DNA of 64,000 bases from Juglans regia (taxonomy: Eukaryota; Streptophyta; Magnoliopsida; Fagales; Juglandaceae). Positions 11,909-21,638 of the stretch are shown here, piece after piece; the first letter of the stretch is position 1; each line of letters begins with the position of its first letter. Location of the stretch: NCBI RefSeq assembly GCF_001411555.2, contig NC_049914.1, positions 15,888,798-15,952,797 of the forward strand. Direction: 5' to 3'. A program made the position numbers and the translations under genes. The notes under the pieces were generated by a model that worked only from the letters and a program-made list of their open reading frames with translations, did no database searches and was not told the origin of the DNA.

Positions 11909-12286
11909 ACCCTTATTTCCAAATATTTTTAAGATGATTTTGATGGTTCAGCTGGAGAACATGAGTAGGAAATTTTAGCAAGATGTGATGATCATAGTAG
12001 AATAAGTGTCTGAGGTTACAAATGCTTATTTGAGAGTCATAGTAGTAAATTGATTTATTTGCGGTTATGTTGATTTGATGAATTAAGGATATTTTCAAGT
12101 ATTTGGAGAGTTTTTAATTTATGTTATTGAAAATTTCTTTATTGTCCTTATGAAGGAAGATAGATTTTTGGGTTGAGTAAATAAATTAATATTTTTTTGA
12201 AGTTTCTGGATTTATAGTTGTGTTATTGAAGTTGATATTAAGTATTAAGAGCTAACTTTCTGGACCTCCGGGATCGGGGCGTTATA

Positions 12287-12398
12287 AGACCTCTAGTGTA
12301 AGTGCTTTAGAATAACCTGGAATTCGAAGAAGCAATTTGGGAGGGAGGATACAATGAGAAGCAAATATCCTCATTTGTTTGTAGCTTTAAACCTTTGA
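12287..12398 (+). pseudogene. Tekay-like polyprotein C terminus, host piece 4 of 4
   Basis: After the T2a insertion the frame gives LVSVL, a stop, NNLEFEEAIWE, then after a frameshift EDTMRSKYPHLFVALNL and a TGA at 12396-12398. EEATWE...M-YPHLF is the standard end of the chromodomain region in plant Ty3/gypsy polyproteins, so this is the real C terminus of the host element that enters the window at base 2. Confidence 0.85.
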
Positions 12399-12635
12399 TG
12401 TACGCATGAATTGTGTGATATGGATGTATATATATATGTCGTGAATGTTTTGTTCTATGATAAATTGTCTGTTTCGTGTTTGCTAGTTTAAGTATGGTAA
12501 TCATGTGTACACCTATCAAACCCTTGAAACAAGGGATGGCATGAACTAGAAGGACCCTGCATGTCTGTTTCGTCAATTGCACAGTGGAGACAACAAAGAG
12601 AACATCATATCAGATAGTGCCTTAGAAGAAAACGA
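12399..12635 (+). other. 3' untranslated flank of the host element
   Basis: No coding similarity is recognised in these 237 bp. There is a short AT run (ATATATATAT near 12430) and a purine-rich AGAAGAAAACGA just before the TG taken as the start of the next LTR, which could be a decayed polypurine tract. Confidence 0.4.
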
Positions 12636-13654
12636 TGACCCGAGTTTTGTCTAGGCTTGGCCCTTAGAACTTGTTCTCGGTTGCCATGGCATTTTAGGAA
12701 CCTTAGTTACTTTGGAAGGCCTTAGAACCTTTGATGTAGTAACTTGAGCCCAAGAGGAGAGTGGCCCTTGTTTGCTTTGGAATTTCGGCTTTATTTGGAA
12801 ACATAGGTCCAATAGTTTAGGCCGCCCATGATCCAATTCCAAGTTGCTAGTGTTATGTGTCCTGAGAATGTTATACCTTGAACCTAGTCTTGAAAGTGGG
12901 TTAAGGGGGAAAGAGAGGTGTAGGAAATCACCAAGATGGGCTTACACACCTAGCCCATTGTTCTTTTGTCCATAATTCAAGTTCCATGGTAGATTTGTTG
13001 GAAAGAGGAGCCTAGGGAAGTGATATGGAGCTTTTCTATAAGTTTTGCATAGGAAACTGAATGGATGCCTTTGGGATTTTGAATTTAGCTAGCTTTTGCC
13101 ATGTGTGATGCACCGAGTTTCTAGAAGATTTTGTGAAGAGGCTTTCGAATCAAGGACAAGTTTGCCCTTAGGGTTTTGACTAGCACACTCCCAAGCATAC
13201 CATTCACTTGCCACTTGTCACTTGGTGCATTTTGAACCAATGGTATATGAAAGGTCACCTAGGGAATGAATATTGGGAAGATGAAGCAACACCTTGGGAA
13301 AGGAAAAATGGAGAGGACAACTAGGGCTATGGCACACGCCCAATGCCACTTGTCTTCCATGCCAAGAGTTTCTTGTTGGGAATATGAAAAGACATGCATG
13401 GTTTTACCAAATTACCCTTGAAAAGATATTTACTTGTTTAAGGAAAGGAAGGGCATAAGAGGGAAAAAGGGGATTTTCGGCCAAGCAGAAAAGTCCTACA
13501 CGCCACCTCCCAGGAATGTCCCTTCCCAATGCAATCCAAGTGGGAAACTCCAATAGGCTTTTCGGTTATAGAGAGAGGGAGAAGAAGAAACCTTGCTACT
13601 TGTCATTCATGCAAGGGTTTTTGATGCAACCAAGGAGGGAAGTGAAGGGTCTCA

Positions 13655-13663
13655 TATATAAAG
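13655..13663 (+). promoter_or_regulatory. TATA box of T3a LTR
   Basis: TATATAAAG precedes AACGGTTCACGCC and a T/C-rich stretch. The matching position in T3c has TATAAAAG at 48021-48028. This is the core-promoter layout of an LTR U3. Confidence 0.55.
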
Positions 13664-14159
13664 AGAACGGTTCACGCCTACGGGGCTTTTCCTTTGCCAT
13701 TTTTCAGATTTTGCATGAGCCTCCATTCTCTCCACACAATTCTCCCATGTTCTTTTGAAAGTTCTCTCATTTTCTTGTGTTTTCTCTTCAACCAAACAAG
13801 GAGGATCCTTGCAATAAAAGGATTTCGGCACTACCTAAGGATTAGCGAGGTAAGGATCGGTTTCTCCTAAGTCTTGCACATACACAAGTCTTTTCTAAAT
13901 CCGAAAATGAGATTCAAATCTCATTAGACTTTGAGAAAGATAGAACACACACAATTTCCACTATTTCCTTGGAAATGACCTAGGGTTTCCAAGAGAAACC
14001 CTTGAGGCCAAATAGTGAAGGGGGAGTCCATCCTCCATGTTTCGACTATCACATGTATTCTTGCCTACCTTAGGTTTTGTTTTACCTTATGAGTGAAATG
14101 AAGCGGTTTTAACCTAAAAACCCTAGAAGCTGAATTTAAGACCAAATGATCCCCTAGAA

Positions 14160-14177
14160 ACACACACACACACACAC
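14160..14177 (+). repeat. (CA)n microsatellite
   Basis: About nine CA repeats within T3a. T3c also has CA repeats at its corresponding leader (48250-48262). Confidence 0.85.
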
Positions 14178-14237
14178 TCAAGAACGTGAGATAGGGTTTT
14201 AGATGCTCTTTCTAATATAGTATGTTTGGATTTACAG

Positions 14238-14265
14238 CTTGCTAGTATTTCTTTACGAGGATTTT
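14238..14265 (+). other. 28-nt exon-like cassette of T3 LTR (copy 1)
   Basis: Preceded by GGATTTACAG and followed by GTAAGTATAA. The T3c counterpart (48677-48704) is also 28 nt, preceded by TGTATTTTCAG and followed by GTAAGTAAAC. Confidence 0.4.
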
Positions 14266-15386
14266 GTAAGTATAAACTCAACTTACTCTTGGTTAATATT
14301 CGTATATGATTGTGTAAATCCTTCTATGATTTTGATTGCTTTGCTTGTTATCTCTTGCTTGTTTGTTGGAATATGATAATATGATCTTAAGTAACTTTAA
14401 GGAAGGAACTATATGTCTCGGATTTCTGATGAAAATGCCATGAAACATGCCTATGAGTTTCGGTTTTCACTTGTTTGAGGTTGATGGTTTATGCAACATG
14501 AAGTTTCGGTTTGAATATATGCTTTAGAGGTTTCGGACTAAGTCACAAATCTATGATTTCATGTTTTGTTTCACCATATCTTAATTTCTATATTATATGT
14601 TTGAAGTTTGGAACATGTTTATGTGATAAATCTTCATGTTTTTGTAACTATGAGTTTCGGCCTAAGCAGGTTTTCTCATGGTTCCATGTTTGTGTTTTGA
14701 TATCTCATATGATTTATATTATCATGCTATAAAATGAATATGTTATGCTTGGTTGTTTCATGCACGGCATTTCATATGTCATATGTCAAGTATAAGTAAG
14801 CATGTTTAAGTCTCATGTCACATGCATTTGGGGAAGAAGTGTTTCCAAAAAAAAAAAAAGTGTTTTCAAAAAGTGTTTTCAAAGAAAAAGTTTTATCACA
14901 ACCCCAAGTGCTAGGGCGGGGAATGTCCTAGTGGAACTCCTCTGTCCACTCTGGAGTACTTAAGAATGGAGTGGTAACCCATAGGTCGACAAAGAACAGT
15001 CGACAAGCCTCGAATGGATTCTTTTTAAAGGATACCGGAGCGAGGAAGCACCTAACACTAGTGGGTGCATAAGGCATGTAACCCAACGAAGTAAGGTCGA
15101 GTTAATATGAATATCTGTTTATGATGTATTCATCACGGTGTACGGACTGTTGATGGTGTGGTAACTAGCAGGAACACGCGGTGCAAAGGGGAGCCATGTT
15201 GTGTCCACCCTCTGAACAAGAATAAGAGCTCCTAAGATAAAGATCACTTGATGAAAATCTCATGATATGATATGGTATGTTGTGTGATTACTTGCTGAGA
15301 TTTCTTGAAATCTCATTATGGTGGTTTTCACTACCATTCGCCATTTGAAATGGTAAAAGTCATGATAGGTTTAGTAAAAGACGACT

Positions 15387-15599
15387 ATGACCAAGAGGAA
15401 GAGGACGGAACCTCCTCCTCCGAAGAGGATTCTGCCTAAGATGGCCATGAATCGGACCGAGCCCTCCATCCTGGAGCGACTCGAGGCCATTGGTCGGGAG
15501 ATCATGACTATACTTGAATTCATAGCGGAGTTCAAGCGGCGTAACAACTGGGACAAGGATAAGGCTTTGGAAAAGCGTGTGAAGCCCAAATATTTTTGA
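15387..15599 (+). other. Small ORF downstream of the T3a hairpins
   Basis: An open frame of 70 codons: basic N terminus (MTKRKRTEPPPPKR), then a leucine/isoleucine-rich stretch (ILERLEAIGREIMTILEF) that could form an amphipathic helix, then a charged tail. T3c has an unrelated-looking 69-codon frame in the same position (50144-50353) that also holds a helix-like TLELLKVTAQRLKKIL. No family is recognised and chance is possible. Confidence 0.25.
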
Positions 15600-15665
15600 G
15601 GAGTACGGGAGCTTACGTATTTTTGGAAAAAACAAAAGAAGGCAACAGTGTTTATGTAAAAAAGA

Positions 15666-15942
15666 AGGCTCGAATCTTTTATTGTGAGTTGAGTTTACTC
15701 CTCTTGTTCTTGATTGAACTTTTGAACAATAGTATTTATGTAAAAAAGTGGCATTCCTCCTTGTAATCTGGGTTCTTGGGACAGGTTCTTCAACGGGTCT
15801 AGATTTTGATATAATCTAGGTTCTTGAAATGAGTTCTCAGCGGGTCTAAATTCTCCATCCATTGACTTGATTTTGGCTTTCTTGGGTGAGTTTTCAAATT
15901 GATTGTGGGTTCAAGGGATTTCATTATTGCGGGTTCATATCA
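15666..15942 (+). mobile_element. Partial 5' LTR A2 (family A)
   Basis: Similarity to A1 begins at ATTGTGAGTTGAG and runs to GGGTTCATATCA, so only the last third of the LTR remains. A stretch of about 22 bp (15726-15747) does not match other A LTRs but nearly copies sequence 80 bp upstream (15641-15663). The LTR is followed by a primer-binding site and leader, so this was a 5' LTR rather than a solo LTR. Confidence 0.88.
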
Positions 15943-15944
15943 TT

Positions 15945-15960
15945 TGGTATTCAGAGCATG
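15945..15960 (+). promoter_or_regulatory. Primer-binding site (tRNA-iMet type)
   Basis: TGGTATTCAGAGCATG lies 2 nt after the LTR end. It matches the usual TGGTATCAGAGC complement of the 3' end of initiator tRNA-Met apart from one inserted T. It primes minus-strand cDNA synthesis. Confidence 0.85.
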
Positions 15961-16764
15961 GTTTCCAATCAAGTCTGATTCTATCTTTTAATTCTTACAT
16001 CTTTAAATTTAATTCTATGGCTTCGTAGTTTTAGGGTTGCAAAAAAAATAAAAAGTAGGCTGCCAAAATTCTTAGGGTTTTTGGTTTGGCTAAAATTTGC
16101 ATCACCCAGGGTTTTGAAATTCTAGGGTTTCTTGCATCTCTAGGTTTGTCAATTACTTGGAGTGTAGTTCCATTGATTCTCTTCTACTTCATTGTCAATT
16201 CTTGTTTATTTGAATTCAATTGCTTGATTTTCACAATTAAATATTGCTGTTTGTGATTGAATTAGAGAAAAGAAGAGAAAAGAAAAGAAAAGAAAAGAAA
16301 GGAAAGGAAATGAAAGGAAAAGAAAGGAAAAGAAAAGAAAGGTAAAGAAAAGAAAATTCGAAAAACAAAATATAAGAAAATGTAGCATATTCAAAGGTTG
16401 CTACGTAGTTACAACAAAGAGAAAGAAAGACATTTGTTAATTGAGGTTTATCATCAAAGGAGCTGAATACATCTTTCTAGTTAGTATCTTGTTTTATAAT
16501 TACTCTTTCCTTCGTATAAATTTCTTGAGTCTCGTGTCATTTTATTCATTCCTTGTTTGTTGAACATATTGATGGTTGGAATAATACTAGGTTGTATTGT
16601 TTTGTTTTGTTTTAGTTCAACTAGTTCAAAAAGAACTTGAGCGGGAAAACTATTGAGATAAAAGGCAAGGGAGTGCAAGACTATTATCGGGAAAAAGACA
16701 ATTAAGAGTGAAACACGAGTGGAGTGCCATTATTCGAGTGTAAACACGTAAGGGAGTGTGTGAG
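15961..16764 (+). mobile_element. Leader region of A2 element, truncated
   Basis: This is the 5' untranslated leader of a family-A element, matching the minus-strand copy at 20050-20760 in inverted orientation (AGGGTTTCTTGCATCTCTAG, the CGAGTGTAAACACG block and GGGAGTGTGTGAG are shared). A purine-rich (AGAAA)n microsatellite is expanded at 16265-16355. Gag is not reached because the T2c LTR fragment begins at 16765. Confidence 0.8.
16265..16355 (+). repeat. (AAAAG)n / (AAAGG)n microsatellite
   Basis: Purines only over about 90 bp. The counterpart in the minus-strand element (20420-20455) is much shorter, so the array expanded after the copies separated. Confidence 0.9.
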
Positions 16765-17866
16765 TGTAACGCCCCGTCCCCGAGGGTCCGGAGAGTTAAC
16801 TCATATGACCTGAAATCATCTCCAATAATACTTTTAAAATAAACCAGAATCTCTATAACATATTAACCTATTTGTTCAACATACATATCCATGTTCCTAC
16901 ATAAGGGTACATCAGTGGTGCCTCATTAATACACATAAAATTTCCCACAAGGACTAGGAATATCCCTTACTCAAAATACCAAAGCCACATAAAATATCAA
17001 CACTACCAAAAGACTCTCCAACAGTCATTGTACCCTAAGGCACTTAGTCTTCTATGGTCAACAAACTTGCAAGCACTCCCTATTTCTAATTTCTAGCTGT
17101 TGCCTTAAAATTATTTGAAACATATTATGGAGATAGGGGTGAGTTATCAACAACTCAGTAAGCAAATAACATATACTAGTATTTAAACATGAGCATTTAC
17201 AGATTTCACAATGCAGAACAAAAAACATTTTATTTTCAGAATGCAGAGTCAAAACATGTCATAAAAAATATCAGAGTGAATGTTCACAATATTTTTATTA
17301 AAATTTCCCTTGGCATAGCATAACTAAAACATCATATCAGAACAAAATTCCATGTTTAACCCCCGTTGTATGGTTGTGCAAACTCTGGCGGCCAACCGAG
17401 CAGAAACACAATGTGAATCTTCCCCTTATCATTCTCGGAGCCCCGAGTGTGCACATAGGAAAGATCACGCAGAAAATCACTTTGTTTCCAAAGTGGCTGG
17501 ACTAGAAACAGAAAAGTTGGTACCAACCCAAACAGAGGCCACAATTTTACACCCGTGGTAAGGTCAGAACAGAAACAGAATGTCATGCCAGAGGTTTCAG
17601 AAATCACATCTTAACATATCAGAGTACAGAACATTTTCATAACAGAACAGAATTAGATCACAAAAATATAATTTATGCACAAAATTTTGTATTCGCTCTC
17701 TTTTGCACAGTTCGAAGACAAAATGTCAAAATAAGCTCATGTCTACACCAGTCATGACAGAAAATATTTTCTTATTCTACAGAATTTTATGAGTAATGCA
17801 GAATAAATAACTGAGATCATTTCCAAAATTTCTTTTCATAACAAAACATGCATATTTTCCAAAACA
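16765..17866 (-). mobile_element. Truncated T2 LTR (T2c), 3' part
   Basis: It starts TGTAACGCCCCGTCCCCG, the reverse complement of a T2 LTR 3' end, and includes the conserved hairpin (17140-17157) and the GTGGTAAGGTCAGAACAG region seen in T2a and T2b. It stops near 17866, where CCAAAACAAGG passes into family-A LTR sequence. Only one potential target copy (GTGAG, 16760-16764) is left, so the right side was removed by deletion or recombination. Confidence 0.82.
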
Positions 17867-18386
17867 AGGGTCCTTTTACCCAAAATGCCCCTAGATGAAT
17901 AGTATTGCAACTACAGTAACGCTACAATAACTTCTTAAAACCCTAGTTCCTAAAAATTAACTTTTCAAATAAGCTCTTGGCCAAAAACCCTAGTTCATAA
18001 GAAATAAGACATATGTGGGCGAAGCATCCTCAAGCCCAATTATGTGGCCCAAGCACCCTCAAGCCCAATTATTCTAGACTAATTCCTATAACTTATAAAA
18101 TAAGCCCCTTTAATGAAATAAACAAGTCCAAGCCCTTCAATCACATAAACATATTAGTAGGTCATAATTTAAGTTGCACTCTTCCATAGCTTGTATCACG
18201 TGGATCAAAACTGATTCTTCTTTTTTAAAGGCCATCTTGTGTGTTGGGCTCTTACTAACTTCATCCCAAGTGGATCGCACCAATCCCTGCATTGCTTTCT
18301 TGATCTTCTTGGCTTTGGATCTTGTAATTGGTCTATCTGGAACTTGCAAATGATGTTTAAGATTAGGTCAATCATGGTGCCCATCA
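17867..18386 (-). mobile_element. Truncated 3' LTR of A3
   Basis: It starts (minus strand) TGATGGGCACCATG directly after the PPT. The first 250 bp encode the element's C-terminal tail (QVPDRPITRSKAKKIKKAMQ, LVRSTWDEVSKSP, then VLIHVIQAMEECN). The distal part is lost at the junction with T2c, so there is no second target duplication. Confidence 0.85.
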
Positions 18387-18399
18387 TTCCCCCTCTCCT
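18387..18399 (-). promoter_or_regulatory. Polypurine tract of A3
   Basis: On the minus strand AGGAGAGGGGGAA abuts the LTR TGATGGG. It primes plus-strand cDNA and is also in the coding frame (the family's EEGG segment just before the LTR). Confidence 0.85.
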
Positions 18400-18645
18400 C
18401 AAAAGGATTCGACTCGAATCTCCACCTGCATCAAAGGGAAAAAGGTTAGTAACATTGAAAATAGTATAAACATGATACTTACCTGGAAGATCCACTTGAT
18501 ATACATTATCATTAATTTGTTTAAGAATTTGGAAAAGTCCTTCCAAGCTACTCTTGTCATTAACAGGTAAAGACATTAAATCTAAAGGAGTAAACGGATT
18601 AAGTCTATAAACAACTTCAAAATGTGAAAATTTAGTAATAACATG
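18400..18645 (-). pseudogene. Integrase C-terminal region of A3
   Basis: The minus frame reads HFEVVYRLNPFTPLDLMSLP, then FQILKQINDNVYQVDLPG, then TIFNVTNLFPFD. Family members have about 100 more residues between the PLDL-LP and FQ-LK-INDN segments, so an in-frame deletion has joined them. INDNAY-LDLPG...FNVADLSPFD is the standard chromovirus C-terminal segment. The frame runs across the PPT into the LTR. Confidence 0.85.
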
Positions 18646-18789
18646 AACACTCTAATTATATGTAAACCCAATAAATGGCAAACAATACTCCAATAAATGT
18701 TCATGAAATACATCTAGAGTCTTCCTTAGACCAAAATGACCACTCCAATTTATGCAAAATCAATGAAAGGCAAATGATACTCCCGCAAA

Positions 18790-19170
18790 CGTTCATCGCA
18801 AACGTTCATGTAACAAGTCAATAAATGGCAAATGATACTCCCACATACGTTCATGCAACATGTCTAACATCTTCTTTATACCAAAATGATCAATCAAACC
18901 AAATCCATACATAAGCAACTCACGAATAAGACTCGTAGGCTCACAAAGTCTATTCTCTTTAAACAAATACCAATCTAGTCTATAGAACTGACCAAACGAT
19001 GCTTTCTCACATACTCCATACACACTAGCCAAGCCATCATCATTAACATATAATTTCCTATCATATTCAAGTCTCAATAATTTTGCATCTAAATTGATGA
19101 CAAGGACACACCTTCTTGCCAAAGCATGAACTACAAAATTTTCCTTACCTTGTGTGTACTTGATTACACC
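18790..19170 (-). pseudogene. RNase H end / integrase N-terminal region of A3
   Basis: Reads VIKYTQGKENFVVHALARR (usual VIKHKQGKENVVADALSRR), then LDAKLLRLEY, VYGVCEKASFGQFYRLDWYL, FKENRLCEP, SLIRELL and a frame change to LIDHFGIKKMLDMLHERMWEY. The HHCC zinc-binding half after this is missing. The Asp of VADALSRR is His here. Confidence 0.82.
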
Positions 19171-19480
19171 TTTTTGTTTCTCTCTACAATCTCTTTTTTT
19201 TTTCCTCTCGTGACTTCACTCTTCTTTCTTGACTCTCAACCACCTATCTATTTTTTTTTCACTCTCTCTTTCTCTTGATATTTCAGCATCATTCTTTTTT
19301 TTTCCTCTCACTCTCTTTTTCCTTTTTACTCTCTCTTTTTCTTTCACTCTCCTCTTTTTTTGAACTCTCGGCTTCACGATTGTTTTTCAACTCATTCTCT
19401 CTTTTTCTTTTGGTTTCAGCCTCACCCTCATATTTTTTCTCTCATTTCTCTCTCTCTCTCTCTCTCTCTCCATCATGACC
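19170..19480. repeat. CT-rich low-complexity tract
   Basis: About 300 bp of TTTC/CTCT runs ending in a (CT)n microsatellite near 19449-19470. It replaces the RT-coding part of A3 and has no protein similarity. Confidence 0.8.
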
Positions 19481-19770
19481 TCTTCTAGCATGCATAGGCA
19501 CTACATCACAAAGCACCACATCCTGATATTTTTCAATTGAAAAAGAAAATAGTACTTGCTTATTTACCCTAACCTCCCTACAATCACTCAACCACTGCAA
19601 CTTGTATGGTCTAGGGTGTTTCAAAATAGGTAAATTCAATTTCTCAACTAAAGTAGTACTCGCCAAATTAATACAACTCCTCCCATCAATGATTATACTA
19701 CATACCTTGTTGTTAACGTGGCATCTAGTAGGAAAAATATTCTCTCTCTGCTGCTCTGTATCATCCATCC
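19480..19770 (-). pseudogene. Retropepsin-like protease fragment of A3
   Basis: Reads ENIFPTRCHVNNKVCSIIID, then GRSCINLASTTLVEKLNLP, KHPRPYKLQWLSD, VRVNKQVLFSFSIEKY and DVVLCDVVPMHA. The family active-site segment is IIDGGSCTN; here the second Gly is Arg, though the catalytic Asp is kept. The protease would process Gag-Pol in the particle. Upstream, DDTEQQRENIF is the gag-protease linker; the CCHC knuckle is missing. Confidence 0.85.
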
Positions 19771-19879
19771 TAATTTGTGTATTGAGAGCACGCCTAGCAA
19801 CATGAGACTCACTATACTCTTCATTCTTATACTCATGTTCAATACTAGGCTCACACCTCCTCCTATCTCTCTAGCCTTG

Positions 19880-20037
19880 TAGATTTCTAATTATCGCTTC
19901 TGATGATCCATCCTATCCCTCACTTCACCCAACACCAAGTTTAACCGCTTAAATTGTTGTTGCATGGCTTGCAACACAAATGATGAGTAATCTATCATTC
20001 CCCTTTGGTGATGAGTCACTCCTATGAGACATCGTGA
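19880..20037 (-). pseudogene. Gag N-terminal remnant of A3
   Basis: A start MSHRSDSSPKGND is followed, after a frameshift, by LQAMQQQFKRLNLVLGEVRD and RMDHQKR. The QALQQQFERMN-FNEIRDRMD pattern is the usual gag beginning of this chromovirus type. The capsid portion that should follow is deleted; the frame passes to RRCEPS and EHEYKNEEYSE spacer sequence. Confidence 0.7.
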
Positions 20038-20761
20038 TGTGCTGCACAAAAAGAATGTTAGTGGAAAAACCTCACACACTCCCTTGCGTGTTTACACTCG
20101 AATAATGGCACTCCACTCGTGTTTTACTCTTAATTGGCTTTTTCCCGATAATAGTCTCACACTCTCTTGCCTTTTACCTCAAGTGCCTTCCCGCTCATGT
20201 TCTTTAAGAACTAATAAACTAAATCAAGACAATGCAACCTTGTTTTATTCCAACTAGTAATTAGGTTCTAGAAACAAGAACAAGAAATAAGGAAGGAATA
20301 AAATGACATGAGATTCAAGAAATTTATACGAGGGAAAGAGTAATTATAAAACAAGATACCAACTATATTGATGTATTCAGCCCCTCTGAAGATATGACAA
20401 AAAGAGTAATTTTTCAAATTTTCTTTTCTTTTCTTTTCCTATCTTTTCTTTTATCTAATTTAATCACAAACAACAATATTCAATTGTGAAAATCAAGCAA
20501 TTGAATTTATACTCACAAGAATTGACAATGAAGTAGAAGATAATCAATGGAACAACACTCCAAGCAATTAACAAACTTAGAGATGCAAGAAACCCTAGAA
20601 TTTTGAAACCCTAGGTGATGCAAATTTCAGTCAAACCAAACCCTAAGAATATGAAATTCGTAAGCCACCTCTTTTTTTTTTTTTTTTTTGTAATCCTAGA
20701 ACAATGAAGCCCTAGAATTAAATATGTAAGAAATAAAAATAGAATTAGACCTAATTGGAAA

Positions 20762-20777
20762 CCTTGCTACGATACCA
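20762..20777 (-). promoter_or_regulatory. Primer-binding site of A3
   Basis: On the minus strand TGGTATCGTAGCAAGG lies 2 nt inside the 5' LTR end. It matches the initiator-Met type, as does the A2 copy. Confidence 0.83.
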
Positions 20778-20779
20778 AA

Positions 20780-21638
20780 TGATATGAACCTGAGGGAATG
20801 AAATCCCCTGAACCCACAATCAATTTGAAAACTCACTCAAGAAAGCCAAAATCAAGTCAACGGATGGAGAATCTAGACCTGTTGAGAACTCATTTCAAGA
20901 ACCTAAATTATATTAAAATCTAGATCCGTTGAAGAACCTGTCTCAAGAACCCAAATTATAAGGAGGAATGGCACAAAGGTTGTGATTTGCCATTGATAAA
21001 TTCAAAAGTTCAGTCAAGAACAAGAGGAGTAAACTCAACTCACAATAAAAATTTAATACTGTCTAAGTCTTGTGTTGGACATCTACAAGTATTTAAATAC
21101 CCTAACCCAATTAACCCTAGGCCAAAACAAGGCCCCTTTTACCCAAAATACCCCTAGATGAATAGTGTCACGACTATAGTAATACGGCTACAGTAACGCT
21201 TTGAAACCCCAGTTCCTAAAAAGTAATTTCTAAATAAGCCCTTGGCTAAAATATAAGGCCTTCCCAAAAATCCTAATTCATAAGAAATAAGACATATGTG
21301 GACTAAGCATCCTCAAACCCAATTATTCTAGCCTAATTCCAATAACTAATAAAATAAACCCCTTTAATGAAATAAACAAGTCCAAGGCCTTCAATCACAT
21401 AAACGTAATAATAGACCCTAATTTATGTTGCACTCTTCCATAGCTTTCATGATGTGGATCAAAACTGGTTCTTTTTTAAAGCCCCATCTTGTGTGTTGGG
21501 CTCTTGCTAGCTTCATCCCAAATGAATTGCACCAATCCTTACATTGCTTTCTTGATCTTCTTGGCTCTGGATCTTGTAATTGGCACATCTGGAACTTGTA
21601 AAGGATCTTTAAGACTAGGTTCATCTTGGTGCCCATCA
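20780..21638 (-). mobile_element. 5' LTR of A3
   Basis: 859 bp, minus-strand ends TGATGGGCACCAAG and GGTTCATATCA. It encodes the polyprotein tail near 21440-21630 and has interior sequence found in every A copy (ACTGTAGCxxxACTATTCAT). The PBS follows at once, proving the LTR orientation used for all A copies. Confidence 0.9.

Larger units (their letters stand above)
6440..12286 (+). mobile_element. Solo LTR T2a, interrupted by T2b
   Basis: The element starts TGTAACATCCGAACCC and ends GGATCGGGGCGTTATA. Flanks ATACC/AGACC agree at 4/5, and removal rejoins the polyprotein at KIP-LVSVL. Without T2b and its 5-bp duplication it is about 2.75 kb. A TATA-like run (about 6661-6675) precedes a C/T-rich leader (6680-7350) with donor-like CGGTAAGC at 7158 and CGGTGAGC at 7343. 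An exon-like cassette lies at 7921-7980, a hairpin at 11891-11908, and the terminal CCTCCGGGATCGGGGCG block is typical of the family. No coding domain is recognised inside. Confidence 0.87.
12636..15665 (+). mobile_element. Truncated LTR T3a
   Basis: Similarity to the complete T3c LTR (47049-50766) begins near TGACCCGAG with a shared TCTAGGCTT and continues through repeated ATGCCACTTGTCA words. A TATA box, TATATAAAG, lies at 13655-13663, followed by a pyrimidine-rich leader, GAG|GTAAGG (13860), a 28-nt exon-like cassette (14238-14265), a conserved block from 14895 (CTAGGGCGGGGAATGTCC) and paired hairpins (15296-15315 and about 15331-15352). The right end is lost where a family-A LTR begins. 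It may be the host element's own 3' LTR or a separate insertion; the sequence does not decide. Confidence 0.7.
17867..21638 (-). mobile_element. CRM-like Ty3/gypsy element A3, internally deleted
   Basis: Order on the minus strand: 5' LTR (20780-21638), PBS (20762-20777), leader, gag remnant (about 20037-19880), protease (about 19770-19480), RNase H/integrase linker (about 19170-18790), integrase C-terminal region (18645-18400), PPT (18387-18399) and truncated 3' LTR (18386-17867). RT and most of gag and integrase are absent, so the element is non-autonomous. The polyprotein tail GPITRSRAKK lies inside the LTR, as in CRM-clade elements, and the protease (IIDG-SC, NLASTTLVEKL) fits chromoviruses. 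CRM assignment is moderately sure. Confidence 0.85.
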
